NCBI GenBank assembly: GCA_021324445.1
Contig: JAJPJC010000138.1
Span: 1 to 45,074 of the forward strand
Reading direction: 5' to 3'
Length of the DNA: 45,074 bases
From: Isosphaeraceae bacterium
Lineage (GTDB): Bacteria > Planctomycetota > Planctomycetia > Isosphaerales > Isosphaeraceae
How positions within the stretch are numbered: the first letter of the stretch is position 1; each line of letters starts with the position of its first letter. Below the pieces are notes generated by a model, which saw only the letters and a list, made by a program, of their open reading frames with translations, did not search any database and had not been told where the DNA came from. This document shows positions 36,017-43,869 of the stretch, one piece after another. The translations under genes were made by a program, and so were the position numbers.

Positions 36017-36868
36017 TCACGAAACGAGGTGGCGATCGAGCCAGGTGACAAGATCCAGAGCATACCGAGTCGGGTCGGGTTCGAATTCCAGGGTGTGATG
36101 CCCCTCGGGGTATTCGAGGACCTGCCGGTCCGCCGACGCCAGCTTCCCAAAGTATTCGAGCGTCCTTCCATTATCGACGATCCGGTCCTGGCCGGCCAGC
36201 ATCAACAGGGCTGGCTGGCGGATCCGGGCGGGAGACCGGCTGACCAGCCGGTCGATGACGAAGCTGGCCGCCAGCAGCCCGGCGGTCCCCTCGCGGAGGC
36301 TGAGTGGGTCGGCCGCGATGAACGCCTGGCCTTCGGGATTGGCCGTGAACAGCGCCGGGTCGGACAAGGGGATGGGGAAGGTCTTGCGGGGATTGGTCAG
36401 GAAGGCCCAGGCGATCCGGAGCCGCTCCGTGCCGGAGACGCCGACCCGAGGGTGTAGCCCGGGGCAGATCAAGGCGATGGCGTCGACCAGCTCGGGATGC
36501 CGGCCCGCGACGATCGCCACGAGCTTTGCTCCCCAACTGATTCCCGCCAGGGCCGTCGGCAGCCGGGGATTCTCTTGTCGCAAGGTTTGGAGCCACTCGA
36601 CGAGGTCCTGGATCAGCCGGCCCGCCGAGCGGGTATGTCCCCGATCCTTCGAATTGGCGCCGGAACCCCGGCGATCGGGGAACGCGGCGAGGTAGCCCGA
36701 GGAGGCCAGAGTTCGTCCCAGCCGGTGATACCAGCCCGAGTGGCTCTGCACGCCGTGGACAACCACGACGAGACCCCGAACGGGAGTCGCCGCCGGCCAG
36801 ACCGCGACGTGCAGGGGATACCCATCGGAAGCCACGAAACCGCGGATGTCGAGACCGGGCTCAGTCAT
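36017..36868 (-). CDS. Alpha/beta hydrolase, monoacylglycerol-lipase-like
   Basis: 283 aa from ATG 36868 (MTEPGLDIRGF). Serine hydrolase lid family: oxyanion region VVVVHGVQSHSGWYHRLG, nucleophile in AGISWGAK, acid in LAGQDRIVDN, His in PEGHHTLEFE. The pattern matches the Hydrolase_4 lysophospholipase/monoglyceride lipase group. No signal peptide, so cytosolic. It follows a 57-aa membrane gene by 26 bp and belongs to the same minus-strand run as the glycan genes, although it may be unrelated to them. The RBS is poor (GGAG directly abuts the ATG). Confidence 0.87.
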   Translation of the reverse strand: MTEPGLDIRGFVASDGYPLHVAVWPAATPVRGLVVVVHGVQSHSGWYHRLGRTLASSGYLAAFPDRRGSGANSKDRGHTRSAGRLIQDLVEWLQTLRQENPRLPTALAGISWGAKLVAIVAGRHPELVDAIALICPGLHPRVGVSGTERLRIAWAFLTNPRKTFPIPLSDPALFTANPEGQAFIAADPLSLREGTAGLLAASFVIDRLVSRSPARIRQPALLMLAGQDRIVDNGRTLEYFGKLASADRQVLEYPEGHHTLEFEPDPTRYALDLVTWLDRHLVS

Positions 36869-36894
36869 CTCCGGAACCTGTCGCAGCGATCCCT

Positions 36895-37068
36895 TCAATT
36901 CGCGGTGTTTCCCAACGCCCGGATCCAGGCGAGCACCTGGGGCGCCTTGGCCTGGATCGCCATCCGACCATAGGCCCAGGCCCACCACAAGACCCACGCC
37001 AAGGCGATCCAGCCGCGCCAGTCCAACGGCGCCCGAGAACCTCGTGGAAGACCGGGTCTACGACGCAT
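36895..37068 (-). CDS. Small single-pass membrane protein (57 aa)
   Basis: A short frame with a strong RBS: GAGG 8-9 nt before ATG 37068, overlapping the region after the GT9 stop (37078-37080), 9 bp apart. The product starts basic (MRRRPGLPRGSRAP), then has a Trp/Ala/Leu membrane helix (GWIALAWVLWWAWAYG) and a short helical tail ending LGNTAN. No homology is recognised. Its tight spacing after GT9 suggests translational coupling and a role at the membrane beside the glycan enzymes. Confidence 0.6.
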   Translation of the reverse strand: MRRRPGLPRGSRAPLDWRGWIALAWVLWWAWAYGRMAIQAKAPQVLAWIRALGNTAN

Positions 37069-37077
37069 CGATTCACC

Positions 37078-38436
37078 TCAGATCGGCGCGTGGGGTGATT
37101 CCGCCCGGTGGGTGCGGGACCACCATCGCATCGCGCCGCGGTAGACGCGGTCGGGATCCAGGCCGGACATGCACGGGTGGTCGGCGAGCGGGCAGACCTT
37201 CTGGTGGCAGGGCTGACAGGGGACCCGCTGGCGCAGGGTCAGGGCATGGCGCGACCAGGGCCGCCACTGCCGCGGCTGGTTGGTCCCGCTGAAGAGGATG
37301 ACCGAGAGGGTCCCGGCCGAGGCCGCCAGGTGGGCCGGTCCGGAATCGGCGCCGATGAACAGGTCGGCGCGCTCCAGCAAGGCGGTGGTCTGGGTGACGC
37401 TCAGGGTCCCGGTCCAATCGCGGAGGCGGTCGTGCGGCTCCAGGTCGGTCGACAGGGGAAGGTCCTCGATCCCCCCGACGACGACGACGCGCCAGCCGCC
37501 GTTGAGGAACCGCTCGACCAGGACCTTCCACGATCGCGCGGGCCAGCGCTTGGCGGCCGTGCCGGCCCCCAGGTGGACGGCCAGCAGTGGGGGCCTGAGT
37601 GAGAAGCGATCGGCGTGGAGCCAGTCGGCCTCGTCGGGGACCACCCCCGGGTGCAGGGCATGGGGCCGCGGCTCACGGCTCTCGCCGGAACGACCGCGCC
37701 CGCCGGCGTTGACCGGCACTTCGCTGCGGCGCGGGCTGCGGCGGTGCGGCCAGGCTTCGGCGAGCCGGCGCGCCACGACCACGCGGTCGTGGTCGCTGAC
37801 GTGGACCTCCACTCGTGCGGATTCGTCCGGGGTCAGGCCCAGCCCCTTCAACAGCGCCAACCGCGAGCGCACCTCATGCCGGTTCGGGATCCAGCCGGAG
37901 ACGTCGGTCAGGAGGAAGGCCCCGCCCCCCATCGACCAGCCCACCCGGCGCGGGACCCCCGCCAGGGCCAGCACCAGCACGCTCAGGACGTCGCCCCGGA
38001 CGTCGATCCCGAGGTCATAGCCCAGCCCCCGCAGCGATCGGCCCAGGCTCCAGACTGCCGTGACCAGCGCCCAGCGGTCCGGTTGCCGCTCGAACCAGGT
38101 CCGCTCGGCGACCCAGACCCGGTTCACGTAGGGATCGGCCTCGAACACCTCATGATTGCTGGGCGAGGCCAGGACGTCGATCGTCGCCTCGGGATAAGCC
38201 GCGCGCAGCTCCGCGATCAAGGGCGTGCTGAGCACGGCGTCCCCGAGATGGTCCAACTGCACAACCAGGATTCGCCGCGGGCAGGCCACCCGCCGGACCG
38301 GTCGGAACCGCCGCACCACCGTCATGACCAGGGTGCCGAGCACGTCGAGCGCGCGCACCAGCAGCCGCCACCGGAGCTTGCTGTAGCGGTACCGGCCGAC
38401 CTGCACGGGCCTGGGCTGGGCGGGCGACTGGGTCAT
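37078..38436 (-). CDS. Glycosyltransferase family 9 (heptosyltransferase-like)
   Basis: 452 aa from ATG 38436, which has a near-perfect AGGAGG 3 nt upstream; an upstream in-frame ATG (38472) lies in a repeat element. The GT-B fold has the GT9 N-terminal signature (RILVVQLDHLGDAVLSTPLI) and the nucleotide-sugar half (LLAVHLGAGTAAKRWP, LFIGADSGPAHLAASAGT). Residues ~240-290 are an Arg/Pro-rich insert, and a C-terminal Cys-rich tail (CQPCHQKVCPLADHPCM) is typical of planctomycete GT9. Transfers heptose or a similar sugar to lipid-linked or LPS-core-like acceptors at the cytosolic membrane face. Confidence 0.9.
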   Translation of the reverse strand: MTQSPAQPRPVQVGRYRYSKLRWRLLVRALDVLGTLVMTVVRRFRPVRRVACPRRILVVQLDHLGDAVLSTPLIAELRAAYPEATIDVLASPSNHEVFEADPYVNRVWVAERTWFERQPDRWALVTAVWSLGRSLRGLGYDLGIDVRGDVLSVLVLALAGVPRRVGWSMGGGAFLLTDVSGWIPNRHEVRSRLALLKGLGLTPDESARVEVHVSDHDRVVVARRLAEAWPHRRSPRRSEVPVNAGGRGRSGESREPRPHALHPGVVPDEADWLHADRFSLRPPLLAVHLGAGTAAKRWPARSWKVLVERFLNGGWRVVVVGGIEDLPLSTDLEPHDRLRDWTGTLSVTQTTALLERADLFIGADSGPAHLAASAGTLSVILFSGTNQPRQWRPWSRHALTLRQRVPCQPCHQKVCPLADHPCMSGLDPDRVYRGAMRWWSRTHRAESPHAPI

Positions 38437-38451
38437 ACACCTCCTGAAGAG

Positions 38452-38566
38452 AGTCCGCAGTACGCAGTCCACAGTACGCAGTCAAGACGAGCCCTGTCTT
38501 TGCTTCCGTTCTTTCGCCAGCCTGTGAACCACTTTACTGCATACCGGGTACGGCGTACCGCGTACT
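38452..38566. repeat. Heptamer-array element, copy C
   Basis: Left array on the plus strand: AGTCCGC AGTACGC, then AGTCCAC AGTACGC (38452-38479). Right array at 38535-38566 reads, in reverse complement, AGTACGC GGTACGC then CGTACCC GGTATGC. The arrays are 7-bp periodic and inverted relative to each other. The right array encodes the last residues of the GT4 protein. Confidence 0.7.
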
Positions 38567-39703
38567 TGAGCGAGCGGAGCGAGCCACCTGGTCATAAACT
38601 TCCGCCGTGATCTGGGCGACGATCGGCCAGAGGTAATGGGACGCGATCCGGGGCGCGAGCCGGGGGTCGGGGCCGTCGTCCCAGCACTGCTTCAGGCCGC
38701 GACGGATCTCCTCAGGCCGGTGCGGGCGCGCGTAGGCCACGAGGTCGCCGAAATACTCCCGGGTTGAGCCATAGGGTGTGATCAGGACCGCACAGCCGGC
38801 CAGGGCCGCCTCCAGGGCGGCCAATCCGGGAGTCTCGAACCAGCTCGGCAGCGCGAAGACCCGGGCCGCGGCGTAGGCCGAGGCCAGGACGGGGTCGTGG
38901 TGATCCAGGCGGCCCAGCCAGGCGACGCGGTCGCCGCCGGCTTGCCGGCATTGCTGGGCATAACCCCGGTAGCCCGGAGCCGCCTCGCCGATGATCACCA
39001 GGCGCACTCCCAGGCGCCGGGCTGCCTGGATCAAACCCAGCGTGTTCTTCCGCGGCTCGATCCGGCCGACCGACAGCACGAAGGGATCCGACCCCCACCG
39101 CTCCCGGAACAGCGCGGGCTCGGCCGTGCCGAAGGAGGGTAGCACGCCGTTGGGCACGACCCGCAACCGCGGCCGCGCGACCCCGAAGAGACGTGCCAAC
39201 TGGTTGGCCTCCGCGCGCGAATTGGGGAGGACCACGTCGACCAGGTGCAACAGCTCCCGCCGCCAGGAGGGCAGTCGTGGCGCCAGAAGGCGCAGGCACC
39301 AGGCCCCCAGGCCCGCGACCTTCCGGATTGGATGAGTCTCGAGCGCGGCGATGGCCCGGGGTTCATACCAGCAGATCGGTGAGAGCACCGTCGGGACGCC
39401 GCGGGTGCGCGCCAGCCGGGCCAGCTCGAGCCCCTCGCGCGACATCCCGAAGAGGTGGAGCAGTCGAGCCGCCTCGAGCCGGTCCGTCCAGGGAGAGAAC
39501 AGCCGGACGGGCACCTCCAGCCCCTCGAGGTGCCGGGCGGTCTGCACCAGTTGATTCTCGCCGCCTCCCGGCGCCTGAAAGGCCGTGCTGGGTGCGTGGA
39601 CCAACACGGCCCCCGGCGGAGACTCTCTCCGGCTGCGCGACGCCAGCCAGGCCGGCGTCGAGGAGGACGGCCAGGAATGTGGGCTGGGGATCCCTCGTCT
39701 CAT
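38534..39703 (-). CDS. Glycosyltransferase family 4
   Basis: 389 aa from ATG 39703, which overlaps the upstream stop as ATGA. GT-B fold: N-terminal acceptor half (VLVHAPSTAFQAPGGGENQL, VLSPICWYEPRAI), linker NSRAEANQLARLFGV, donor half with VVPNGVL, FVLSVGRIEPRKNT, and the E-x7-E region ALPSWFETPGLAALEAALAG. Retaining transferase using a nucleotide sugar. The C-terminal ~15 residues (ARSSTRYAVPGMQ) derive from repeat element C, so the native end may have been replaced. Part of the surface-glycan run. Confidence 0.9.
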   Translation of the reverse strand: MRRGIPSPHSWPSSSTPAWLASRSRRESPPGAVLVHAPSTAFQAPGGGENQLVQTARHLEGLEVPVRLFSPWTDRLEAARLLHLFGMSREGLELARLARTRGVPTVLSPICWYEPRAIAALETHPIRKVAGLGAWCLRLLAPRLPSWRRELLHLVDVVLPNSRAEANQLARLFGVARPRLRVVPNGVLPSFGTAEPALFRERWGSDPFVLSVGRIEPRKNTLGLIQAARRLGVRLVIIGEAAPGYRGYAQQCRQAGGDRVAWLGRLDHHDPVLASAYAAARVFALPSWFETPGLAALEAALAGCAVLITPYGSTREYFGDLVAYARPHRPEEIRRGLKQCWDDGPDPRLAPRIASHYLWPIVAQITAEVYDQVARSARSSTRYAVPGMQ

Positions 39704-41196
39704 GTACTGGCCCTCGCGCGCTGGAGCTGCCACCATCTCAGTCCCCGCTTCACCCGGTTCGAGAGCGACGAGCGGGGGATTTCCGCCAGGGGCGTGACCG
39801 TCTCCCAGTCGATCGCCGACTTCACGGCGGACTTGAGACTGATTGAGCCGGGGTCGATCTCGGGGGGACCGAGGATCGGCTCGAGGCTCGCCCCGCGCTG
39901 ATAGGCCAGTCCGGCCAGGGACAACGACAGCCGGGGGCCGGTCACCGGCACCGCACAATGGAAGGGCCCGCGATGGATCTCCAGCGCGAGGTCGAATTGG
40001 GGATCCCACTCGTCGAACTGAATCTCCAGGCGATTCTCCTGGCGGGGAAAGACCAGCCAACGCCGAGCCGCCCGCCACCGCCACCACCGCGCCAGCTCCG
40101 AGAAGGTGACCCGCCAGACCAGGGTCTGCCCCGCGACCGTTCGCGCGAGCCGATCCAGCACCTCGGGCATCCGCCCGAGCCGGCGCTCGGGATGCCCGTA
40201 GGCGATGGCCAGCTCGCCCGCGTCCAGCCGGGCGGCGACAAGCTGGCCCAGGTACTCGGCGATGATGCCCGGCTCGGCCACGCCCGCCTCGAGGAACAGA
40301 CCCTCACAGACCGGGTGCACGGGGACCTGGAGGACCTTCGAGAACCGCTCCCCTTTCCAGGGGAAGAACGGCAGGTCGTCATAGCCGAGCTGGAAGTCCG
40401 ACGAATAGAGATAGCCCATCTCCTCCAGGGCGTCGTCGAGGCTGCGGCACCATCGGCCGTGGGGCCCGGCGAAGCCGAGGGGCTCGAACCCGAAGCCGTG
40501 AAGGATGCGGTGGGCACGCTCCAGGTTGAGGCGGTTGGATTCCGGCGCGCGGTAGACGTGATGAAAATGACCGTGCGACTGTGTGTCGTAGTGCCGCAGG
40601 TCTCTCCAGACCGAGGCATGGTGAGTATACGCGTGCGTGCTGACGAAATGCGTGCAGCACTCGGCCAGAGGAGCCCTGGCCGCGGCGAAGCGATGGTAGT
40701 CCTCGGCCAAGGGCTCATCGAGGTCGACCCGGAAGCTGAACGCCGAGCGGTACGGATAGGGGAACGGAGCCAGCCGGATCCAGACGCCGCCGGCCCGCGT
40801 GACGGCCCGGCGGAGCTTCCCGATCAGGCGGCGACGGACCCACGCCTTGGGCTGGCGCGCCACCCGCTCGGTCAGCGTCCAGGGGCCGATTCGCCACGCC
40901 GCCCGCGCCGCCCGATGATCGACCAGCGCGGCGAAGGGATCCGACGGTTCACCCGTCCGCAGCGCGTCGACATCGATCGCGACCTGATCCGCGGCCAGGA
41001 GGCCGGACAGCGAGCTCGGTGCCGTGGTGCGGCCGTCAAAGAGGACGAATCGGCCGCCGCGGAACGCCAGCCTGTGGGCCTCCTTGAGCCGCGCGAACGG
41101 CACCCCTTCCTGCGCGAGGATCAACTCGAGGCCCGGAGGGGTCCGCCAGAGCATCAGGGGGAGCAAGGGGAGGATCGGCGGGTAGCGGTCGGTCAT
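39700..41196 (-). CDS. NodB-like polysaccharide deacetylase-type protein
   Basis: 498 aa from ATG 41196, overlapping the upstream stop as ATGA. The catalytic core resembles NodB deacetylases: FSFRVDLDEP (D158, D160), the HxxxH-like cluster SHGHFHH (H208-H213) and FAGPHGRW. A ~150-residue N-terminal part and a beta-rich C-terminal part (~380-498) are unassigned. It probably removes acetyl groups from amino sugars of the glycan built by the neighbouring transferases. No signal peptide is seen, so action on a cytosolic lipid-linked intermediate is possible. Confidence 0.75.
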   Translation of the reverse strand: MTDRYPPILPLLPLMLWRTPPGLELILAQEGVPFARLKEAHRLAFRGGRFVLFDGRTTAPSSLSGLLAADQVAIDVDALRTGEPSDPFAALVDHRAARAAWRIGPWTLTERVARQPKAWVRRRLIGKLRRAVTRAGGVWIRLAPFPYPYRSAFSFRVDLDEPLAEDYHRFAAARAPLAECCTHFVSTHAYTHHASVWRDLRHYDTQSHGHFHHVYRAPESNRLNLERAHRILHGFGFEPLGFAGPHGRWCRSLDDALEEMGYLYSSDFQLGYDDLPFFPWKGERFSKVLQVPVHPVCEGLFLEAGVAEPGIIAEYLGQLVAARLDAGELAIAYGHPERRLGRMPEVLDRLARTVAGQTLVWRVTFSELARWWRWRAARRWLVFPRQENRLEIQFDEWDPQFDLALEIHRGPFHCAVPVTGPRLSLSLAGLAYQRGASLEPILGPPEIDPGSISLKSAVKSAIDWETVTPLAEIPRSSLSNRVKRGLRWWQLQRARAST

Positions 41197-42719
41197 GCGG
41201 ACCCTCCCGCCGTCTGGGCCGTCCACAACACCATCAGCCGCGTACCCGGGACTTGCTGGAACGGGAACCGCCCCACCTCGCTCCGCCCCAGGAGGTGGAC
41301 GACTCCGACCTCGGGGAACCACTGCAAGAGCCGGCGTCTCAGGCCGCCTGGCCGGAACCAATGCTCCCGGACCCGCTCACGATGCGCGTACATCCAGCGA
41401 CCGCGCCGCTGGTCGAGCCATTTCACCACCACCTTCGGCAGCCATCGCCGCCGTGCGCTCAAGGCGTAGACGTTCTTGTCCACGACGGCGAAGGTCCCGC
41501 CCGGCCGGAGCACGCGGCGGACTTCCCCGCAGACGTCGTCGAGTGCCCGCGGCGGCAGGTGTTCGAAGACCTCCACGGCGATCACGCCGTCGAAACTCGC
41601 CGATGGGAACGGCAGGCGGCGCGCCGACCCGCGGACCCGGCCCAGCCCCATCCCAACGGCCGCGGCGAGCATCGCCCCAGACAGGTCGAGCCCGACCACG
41701 CACGCCCCGCGCCGGCCCAGAGCACGGGCAAATCGGCCCTTGCCGCAGCCCAGGTCGAGCACGCGGCGGCCCGTCAGGGGCCGCAAGCCCTCCACCAGGC
41801 CGAGCAGCCGGGGGTCGTCCTCGGCCACCTCCGACTTGAATCGCCCGTGCAGGGCGTCGAATCGCGCGGCGACGACCGCTTCGTAGTCGGCTTGGGGATC
41901 GTGGTGCGTGGTGCGTGGTGCGTGGTGCGTGGAGACCGGTTTCCCGGTACCCGCCGTCTGCCGCCGGCCACGCTCGAGCTCACGGTGTTTCCAGGCCCGC
42001 ACCGCCGCCGAGACGCCGGAAAGCAGGCAGAACAGCAACCCCTCGATGCCGTCGCGAAACCCCTGCTTGAGGATGTAGAGCTTGAAGAAGGTCCAGAGCG
42101 GGCGGAGCGCCAGGTCGCGTCCCCGATAGGGCGTCTTCGCCGCGGCCAGCCCTTCGGCGTCGAGGGTCGTATAGTGGTTGATCTTGTCGAGGAAGACCGT
42201 CATGGTGGGGATCGTGCGGTGCCGGAGCGCGTTGCGGACCAAGCCGGCCGGACCCCGCAGCTCGACCGTCTCGTGGACCCGGCCGACCCAACGGCCGCTG
42301 TCGCGGCGGAAGAGGCGGAGCGGGCGATCGTCTTGCGTCCCGGAGAAGGCGAAGCGACGGCCCAGGATCTCGCTCTGGATCGGCACCCGGAAACCCCGGT
42401 AGGGGTGGTCGGGATCGGCGATCCACCGCCGGATCTCGTCCGCCAGTGCAGGCGTGGCGCGCTCATCCGCGTCGATCGCAAGCACCCAATCGCCGGAGGC
42501 CAGCGCCAGGGCCGCGTTCCGCTGGCTCGCGAAGTCGTCGAAGTCCCGGACCGCGACGACGTCCGCCGCGCGGCGCGCGATCTCCACGGTGGCGTCGCGG
42601 CTGCGCGAATCCACCACGACGACCCGCTGGTCGGCCCAGCGCACCGCCGCCAAGCAGTCCGCCAGGTTGTGGGCCTCATCCCGGGCAAGGACCAGGACGG
42701 AGACTCGCGGTTCAGGCAT
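41193..42719 (-). CDS. Fusion: GT2 (WaaE/KdtX-like) glycosyltransferase + class I methyltransferase
   Basis: 508 aa from ATG 42719, overlapping the previous stop by 8 bp. Residues 1-~250: GT2 with SVLVLARDEAHNLADCL, VVDSRSRDATVEIA, DWVLAIDADERAT (DxD-type site) and WVGRVHETV, as in LPS-core beta-glucosyltransferases, ending in a hydrophobic stretch. Residues ~262-273 are STHHAPRTTHHD, encoded by four exact GTGGTGC heptamers. Residues ~290-508: SAM methyltransferase with VLDLGCGKGRF (~320-330), LPFPSASFDGVIAVEVFEHL and VLRPGGTFAVVDK. It could glycosylate and O-methylate the same glycan. The repeat at the join suggests a recent fusion of two genes. Confidence 0.88.
   Translation of the reverse strand: MPEPRVSVLVLARDEAHNLADCLAAVRWADQRVVVVDSRSRDATVEIARRAADVVAVRDFDDFASQRNAALALASGDWVLAIDADERATPALADEIRRWIADPDHPYRGFRVPIQSEILGRRFAFSGTQDDRPLRLFRRDSGRWVGRVHETVELRGPAGLVRNALRHRTIPTMTVFLDKINHYTTLDAEGLAAAKTPYRGRDLALRPLWTFFKLYILKQGFRDGIEGLLFCLLSGVSAAVRAWKHRELERGRRQTAGTGKPVSTHHAPRTTHHDPQADYEAVVAARFDALHGRFKSEVAEDDPRLLGLVEGLRPLTGRRVLDLGCGKGRFARALGRRGACVVGLDLSGAMLAAAVGMGLGRVRGSARRLPFPSASFDGVIAVEVFEHLPPRALDDVCGEVRRVLRPGGTFAVVDKNVYALSARRRWLPKVVVKWLDQRRGRWMYAHRERVREHWFRPGGLRRRLLQWFPEVGVVHLLGRSEVGRFPFQQVPGTRLMVLWTAQTAGGSA
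41901..41934. repeat. (GTGGTGC)x4 heptamer array inside a coding sequence, copy D
   Basis: Four exact tandem GTGGTGC units (41901-41928) plus a partial fifth. It is read on the minus strand as THHAPRTTHH at the junction between the GT2 and methyltransferase domains. Because 7 is not a multiple of 3, three units equal seven codons, giving the repeated peptide. Confidence 0.85.
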
Positions 42720-43782
42720 AGCGCACCCCCTTGCGGGCCGCGCCGGCCAGGGCTCGAGCCGGAAAATACGCGGCATACCCCGCCAGGGCCAGGTCCAGCC
42801 GCCCCACCATCGCCAGGGCGATCCAGAGATGCCAGCGGATGTCCGCATGCCCGATCCAGCGGAGAGCGGCGACCAGTCCCCGGGCGCCTGGGCCGGAGCT
42901 CGCTCGAAGCACAGGCAAATCCCGGGTCGAGGGTCGATCCCCCGAGCGCCGCTCCAGGTCGTCACCCAGAATCGACTGCACGAGGAAGAGGTATTTCCCC
43001 GCGGCGTAAGCCATGCCGACCAGGAGCCAAAGGGGCGCGCCCGCGCGCACGAACGCCGCCCAGGCGATGGCGGTGTGAAGTGCCAGGTCGGTCAGCTCGT
43101 CAAGGCACTGGTCAAGCCAGCGGCCAAACGCCGAGCTGGTCCCCTGGAGTCGTGCCAGGCGGCCGTCGGCCGTGTCGAGGACCAGGGCCAGGGCCATCGC
43201 CGCCGCGACGGCCGCGCGGCCGGCCCAGCCGGTCGGGCCGAAGGCGACCAGTGCCGCCGCCAGGAGCATCAACGCCGCCGCGGCGAGCGTCACGACGTTG
43301 GGACGAACCGGGCTGCCGCGGAGGGCCTCGGCCAGGCGCTGCGCCAGGGGGAACGCCCAGTATTTGCCGATCGGCTGGTAGGTCAGGCGATGCGTCAGCT
43401 CCTCATCGGCGGCCAGCAGGGTCTCCGGTTGGTCGAGCCGCCAGATCACCGCGGCGGCCGGGGACCGCCCCCGGCGCAGCAGGCCACGAAGCCGCGCCGC
43501 GTCGTAGAAGCAATCGGTCCTGAGGATGGCGTCATCCCCCCGGGGCGGATCGCTGAGGAACTCGACGGGGGTCTGGTGCCGGTCGTGGATGAGCTCGCGC
43601 AGCTCGCGGTGGTCCTCCGCCCGCGCGTGGACCCGCACCGGCTGATTCGCGTCCGACAGCTCGACCGCCAGGTCGAGCAGGTGCCGGAGCATGCTGCGGC
43701 CGAGTACGACCTCCGCCGCCAGCAGGCCACGAGGCCCCTGGGGCCGGGCATCGATCACCAGGTGGGGAGCCCGAGACGACAT
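42712..43782 (-). CDS. CDP-alcohol phosphatidyltransferase family protein with extra N-terminal domain
   Basis: 356 aa from ATG 43782. The catalytic motif is complete: D203-x2-D206-G207-x2-A210-R211-x8-G220-x3-D224-x3-D228. About six membrane helices follow residue 140 (LMLLAAALVAFG, AAVAAAMALALVLDT). The first ~130 residues are soluble and resemble part of a sugar-phosphate nucleotidyltransferase (LAAEVVLGRSMLRHLL), as in fused inositol-phosphate or polyol enzymes. It may make a phospho-polyol lipid such as a phosphatidylinositol-like product, used as a glycan anchor. Its end overlaps the GT2-methyltransferase start. Confidence 0.85.
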   Translation of the reverse strand: MSSRAPHLVIDARPQGPRGLLAAEVVLGRSMLRHLLDLAVELSDANQPVRVHARAEDHRELRELIHDRHQTPVEFLSDPPRGDDAILRTDCFYDAARLRGLLRRGRSPAAAVIWRLDQPETLLAADEELTHRLTYQPIGKYWAFPLAQRLAEALRGSPVRPNVVTLAAAALMLLAAALVAFGPTGWAGRAAVAAAMALALVLDTADGRLARLQGTSSAFGRWLDQCLDELTDLALHTAIAWAAFVRAGAPLWLLVGMAYAAGKYLFLVQSILGDDLERRSGDRPSTRDLPVLRASSGPGARGLVAALRWIGHADIRWHLWIALAMVGRLDLALAGYAAYFPARALAGAARKGVRYA

Positions 43783-43823
43783 CGCGTAGTCCTTCAGTCC
43801 TGAAGCCCTTCGTCCGTGAGCAC

Positions 43824-43848
43824 GTCCGGCCGGCTGTGCCGGCCGGAC
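43824..43848 (-). other. Intercistronic GC hairpin (11-bp perfect stem, 3-nt loop)
   Basis: GTCCGGCCGGC-TGT-GCCGGCCGGAC lies between the GT2 stop (43870) and the CDP-alcohol transferase start (43782). A second small hairpin, CTTCAG-TC-CTGAAG (43792-43805), covers part of the likely Shine-Dalgarno (AAGGA). There is no T-run, so a partial terminator, RNA-processing stem or translational control are all possible. Confidence 0.55.
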
Positions 43849-43869
43849 GCAGGTCCTCCTCGTCGCGAC

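Noticed and set aside
41253..43523. Plus-strand open frame (756 codons) opposite the glycan genes
   Set aside because: Arg/Pro-rich antisense shadow of the GT2-methyltransferase and CDP-alcohol transferase genes.
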